DNA of 43,322 bases from a bacterium (lineage in GTDB: Bacteria > Dependentiae > Babeliae > Babeliales > RVW-14). Position 1 is the stretch's first letter, and every line of letters begins with the position of its first letter. Both the position numbers and the translations under genes were made by a program. The notes below the pieces were generated by a model that was not told where the DNA came from, did no database searches, and saw only the letters and a list, made by a program, of their open reading frames with translations. The DNA is taken from the NCBI GenBank assembly GCA_010027825.1, contig RGUK01000004.1, forward strand, positions 1-43,322, written 5' to 3'. Positions 41,836 to 43,322 of this stretch are shown here, piece by piece.

Positions 41836-43322
41836 TTACTTTCCGTAGTTTGCGCCGGTACCGCCAGCCATGTCGACCGACGGCCCGTTATCTGGTGTAT
41901 CTTCCATGCGATAACCGGTGGCAGCCAGCACGGCCTCTGAAAGTCCGTGCAGCGTCAACGTGCCGTTCACATTCATATCGCCGCCGCCGCCACCCGCGCC
42001 GCGCGCCGCTTTCGCGGAATCGTATTGCGCAATCGTGTCGCTGAGGTAGTTGTACCGGGCTTGGTCTTTGTCATCATCAAAATAGTCGCCGCCGCCGCGG
42101 ATCCACCAGTGTTTTTTCTTTTTCTTTTCTAGCTCTTTGAGGCGGCCGCGCGCGGACTGAATCGGGTTTGGGCCGGCTTGCATGTCCAACAATGCCTGCT
42201 CAGCCACTAATCGCATGTGTGGTTTTTCAACAACTTGTTGCACAGATCCGTCTGCGCCAGTAATGTTTACTTTTTTCGCACCGCCACGATTGTTAAATTC
42301 TCTTTTTTCTTCTTCCGTGCCGTATCGTTCTACGTCGTGCGCGGCGTCTTTTTCGGTGTAGTTTGGGTTGTATGGAAAAAATACGCGCTCGGAAACATCT
42401 TGATTTCCGCCCGCATACGTCCATTCACTCTCGCCGCGAATTCGGCGCAGTGATAAAGACGTTCCCGGCATCTCACCCATTTTGTTAAACGGATCGTGTA
42501 CGGTCAGTTTGTTTCCTATGCGAACGTTGTGTCGCAACTTGCTTTGTCGGTCTGTAAGATCGTCATATCGCGCCTTGTCCTCGGCCGAATACTTCCACCG
42601 CCCCTGTTTTTTATTGCGGTCCGCGAGCGCGGCAAGCTCGGCATCAATTTGTGCAAGTTCGGTGTCGCGACTAACGGTGCGCGTAACTCCGGGCGGCGGG
42701 GCGTCAGATGCCGGCGCGTGCCCGTCGCGATTTAGCTGCTGTACCTGCTCTGGTGTAATGTTTTGCGACGAAACTCCCGCGCCTGTTTTACTTTCAGAAA
42801 TGGCGGCATGAATTCGGCGCATGTTTGCAAGATCGTCGTCGGTCAGCTCTTTCATTTTTTTGACAAGCTCGGGCGGCGCGGACAGCGCTGTTTTAAACTG
42901 ATCCATTGCGGTTTTTTGCGCTGCCGGATCCATTTTGTTGAAAAGTTTTACCGCGTCTGCCGCCGGCAGCGTTAGCAGTTGTTGTCTTTTTTCTTTGTCA
43001 GCAAACGCGGTCGCAAACGCTGCGCCCGTCGGATCTTTACCTACTTCGTCTAATACCGCTTGCTGGTCTGCGGTAACTTTTTCAGTGGCAGAGGCGACAC
43101 CTTGTCCGTGGGCGCGTTTTGCTTCTTCAGCTATTTTTAACGCACTGTTTGTTCGGCGCACGATAGCGTCTTTGTCGCTACCTAGAACAGCCGTTAACTG
43201 TTTACGCGCTTCCGCCTTGGCTGTCTCTGGATCCATACCCTCCATAACAAATTGATCGGTCAACTGCTGCGTCATACGACTTGTCATTATCAGCGCGCGA
43301 TCTTCATCGGATTTTCCAAGCG
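41836..43322 (-). CDS. Tape-measure-like protein, C-terminal part (cut by right edge)
   Basis: The frame stays open from 41836 to the window edge (the ATG at 43287 is internal; upstream codons read LGKSDEDRALI), so this is the C-terminal ~494 residues of a larger protein. Long charged helical stretches (DPAAQKTAMDQFKTALSAPP, KKMKELTDDDLANMRRIHAA), Gly-rich linkers and the end MNVNGTLTLHGLSEAVLAAT match the usual end of tail tape-measure or central spike-assembly proteins. Size and gene order agree; confirmation needs the left part. Confidence 0.6.
   Translation of the reverse strand, partial: LGKSDEDRALIMTSRMTQQLTDQFVMEGMDPETAKAEARKQLTAVLGSDKDAIVRRTNSALKIAEEAKRAHGQGVASATEKVTADQQAVLDEVGKDPTGAAFATAFADKEKRQQLLTLPAADAVKLFNKMDPAAQKTAMDQFKTALSAPPELVKKMKELTDDDLANMRRIHAAISESKTGAGVSSQNITPEQVQQLNRDGHAPASDAPPPGVTRTVSRDTELAQIDAELAALADRNKKQGRWKYSAEDKARYDDLTDRQSKLRHNVRIGNKLTVHDPFNKMGEMPGTSLSLRRIRGESEWTYAGGNQDVSERVFFPYNPNYTEKDAAHDVERYGTEEEKREFNNRGGAKKVNITGADGSVQQVVEKPHMRLVAEQALLDMQAGPNPIQSARGRLKELEKKKKKHWWIRGGGDYFDDDKDQARYNYLSDTIAQYDSAKAARGAGGGGGDMNVNGTLTLHGLSEAVLAATGYRMEDTPDNGPSVDMAGGTGANYGK

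Overview
The window looks like part of the genome of a large contractile-tailed (myovirus-type) phage. The evidence is a terminase large subunit, a baseplate set (J-type protein, gp25-like protein, hub-like protein), a tape-measure-like C-terminus, collagen-like fibres, many small unrecognised genes and almost no intergenic space. Nearly everything reads on the minus strand with ATGA- or TAATG-type overlaps; three short plus-strand islands interrupt it. The host cannot be read off directly. The helix-turn-helix-like and C-terminal segments of the gene at 629-1507 and the presence of csrA recall Planctomycetota proteins as I remember them, so a planctomycete host is only an inference.

Layout. 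1-3686 (minus): small genes including an acidic protein with an HTH-like segment, a DUF5664 dATP/dGTP diphosphohydrolase-like protein and small membrane proteins. 3685-5582 (plus): terminase large subunit plus a 45-residue gene. 5579-9387 (minus): small proteins, zinc-finger proteins, a GNAT acetyltransferase, a chimeric tRNA-like element, a pyrimidine-dimer-glycosylase-like protein, an HNH endonuclease and an extremely acidic protein. 9390-12023 (minus): 877-residue zinc-ribbon/TOPRIM-like/DUF927-like primase-helicase relative. 12022-13200 (plus): 392-residue unknown. 13138-17460 (minus): unknown genes, csrA and a SET-domain protein, with a one-gene plus island at 15258-15536. 17001-17075 and 17461-17749: inverted repeats and a hairpin-rich stretch.

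17750-33749 (minus) is the adsorption apparatus: an Ig-like protein, two collagen-like proteins (one of 1601 residues with about sixteen cysteine-containing ~60-residue repeats), and a run of five proteins related by an N-terminal Arg-x-Tyr-Pro motif and an Ile-Asn-Gly loop. 33759-43322 (minus) is the baseplate and tail core: baseplate proteins, J-type and gp25-like wedge proteins, a phage sigma-like gene, a hub-like protein and the C-terminal part of a tape-measure-like protein that runs off the right edge.

Most notable: (1) plus-strand islands whose first codon overlaps the first codon of the divergent minus-strand gene, twice through a shared CATG, with ends that meet at CTAG or TGATCA; (2) the J-type baseplate gene and the sigma-like gene are each split across frames, three breaks within about 1.6 kb; (3) phage-borne CsrA, SET-domain and eukaryote-like C2H2 zinc-finger proteins; (4) a giant cysteine-repeat/collagen fibre; (5) hairpin-rich non-coding sequence near 17.0-17.7 kb. 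All family assignments come from motif reading without database searches.
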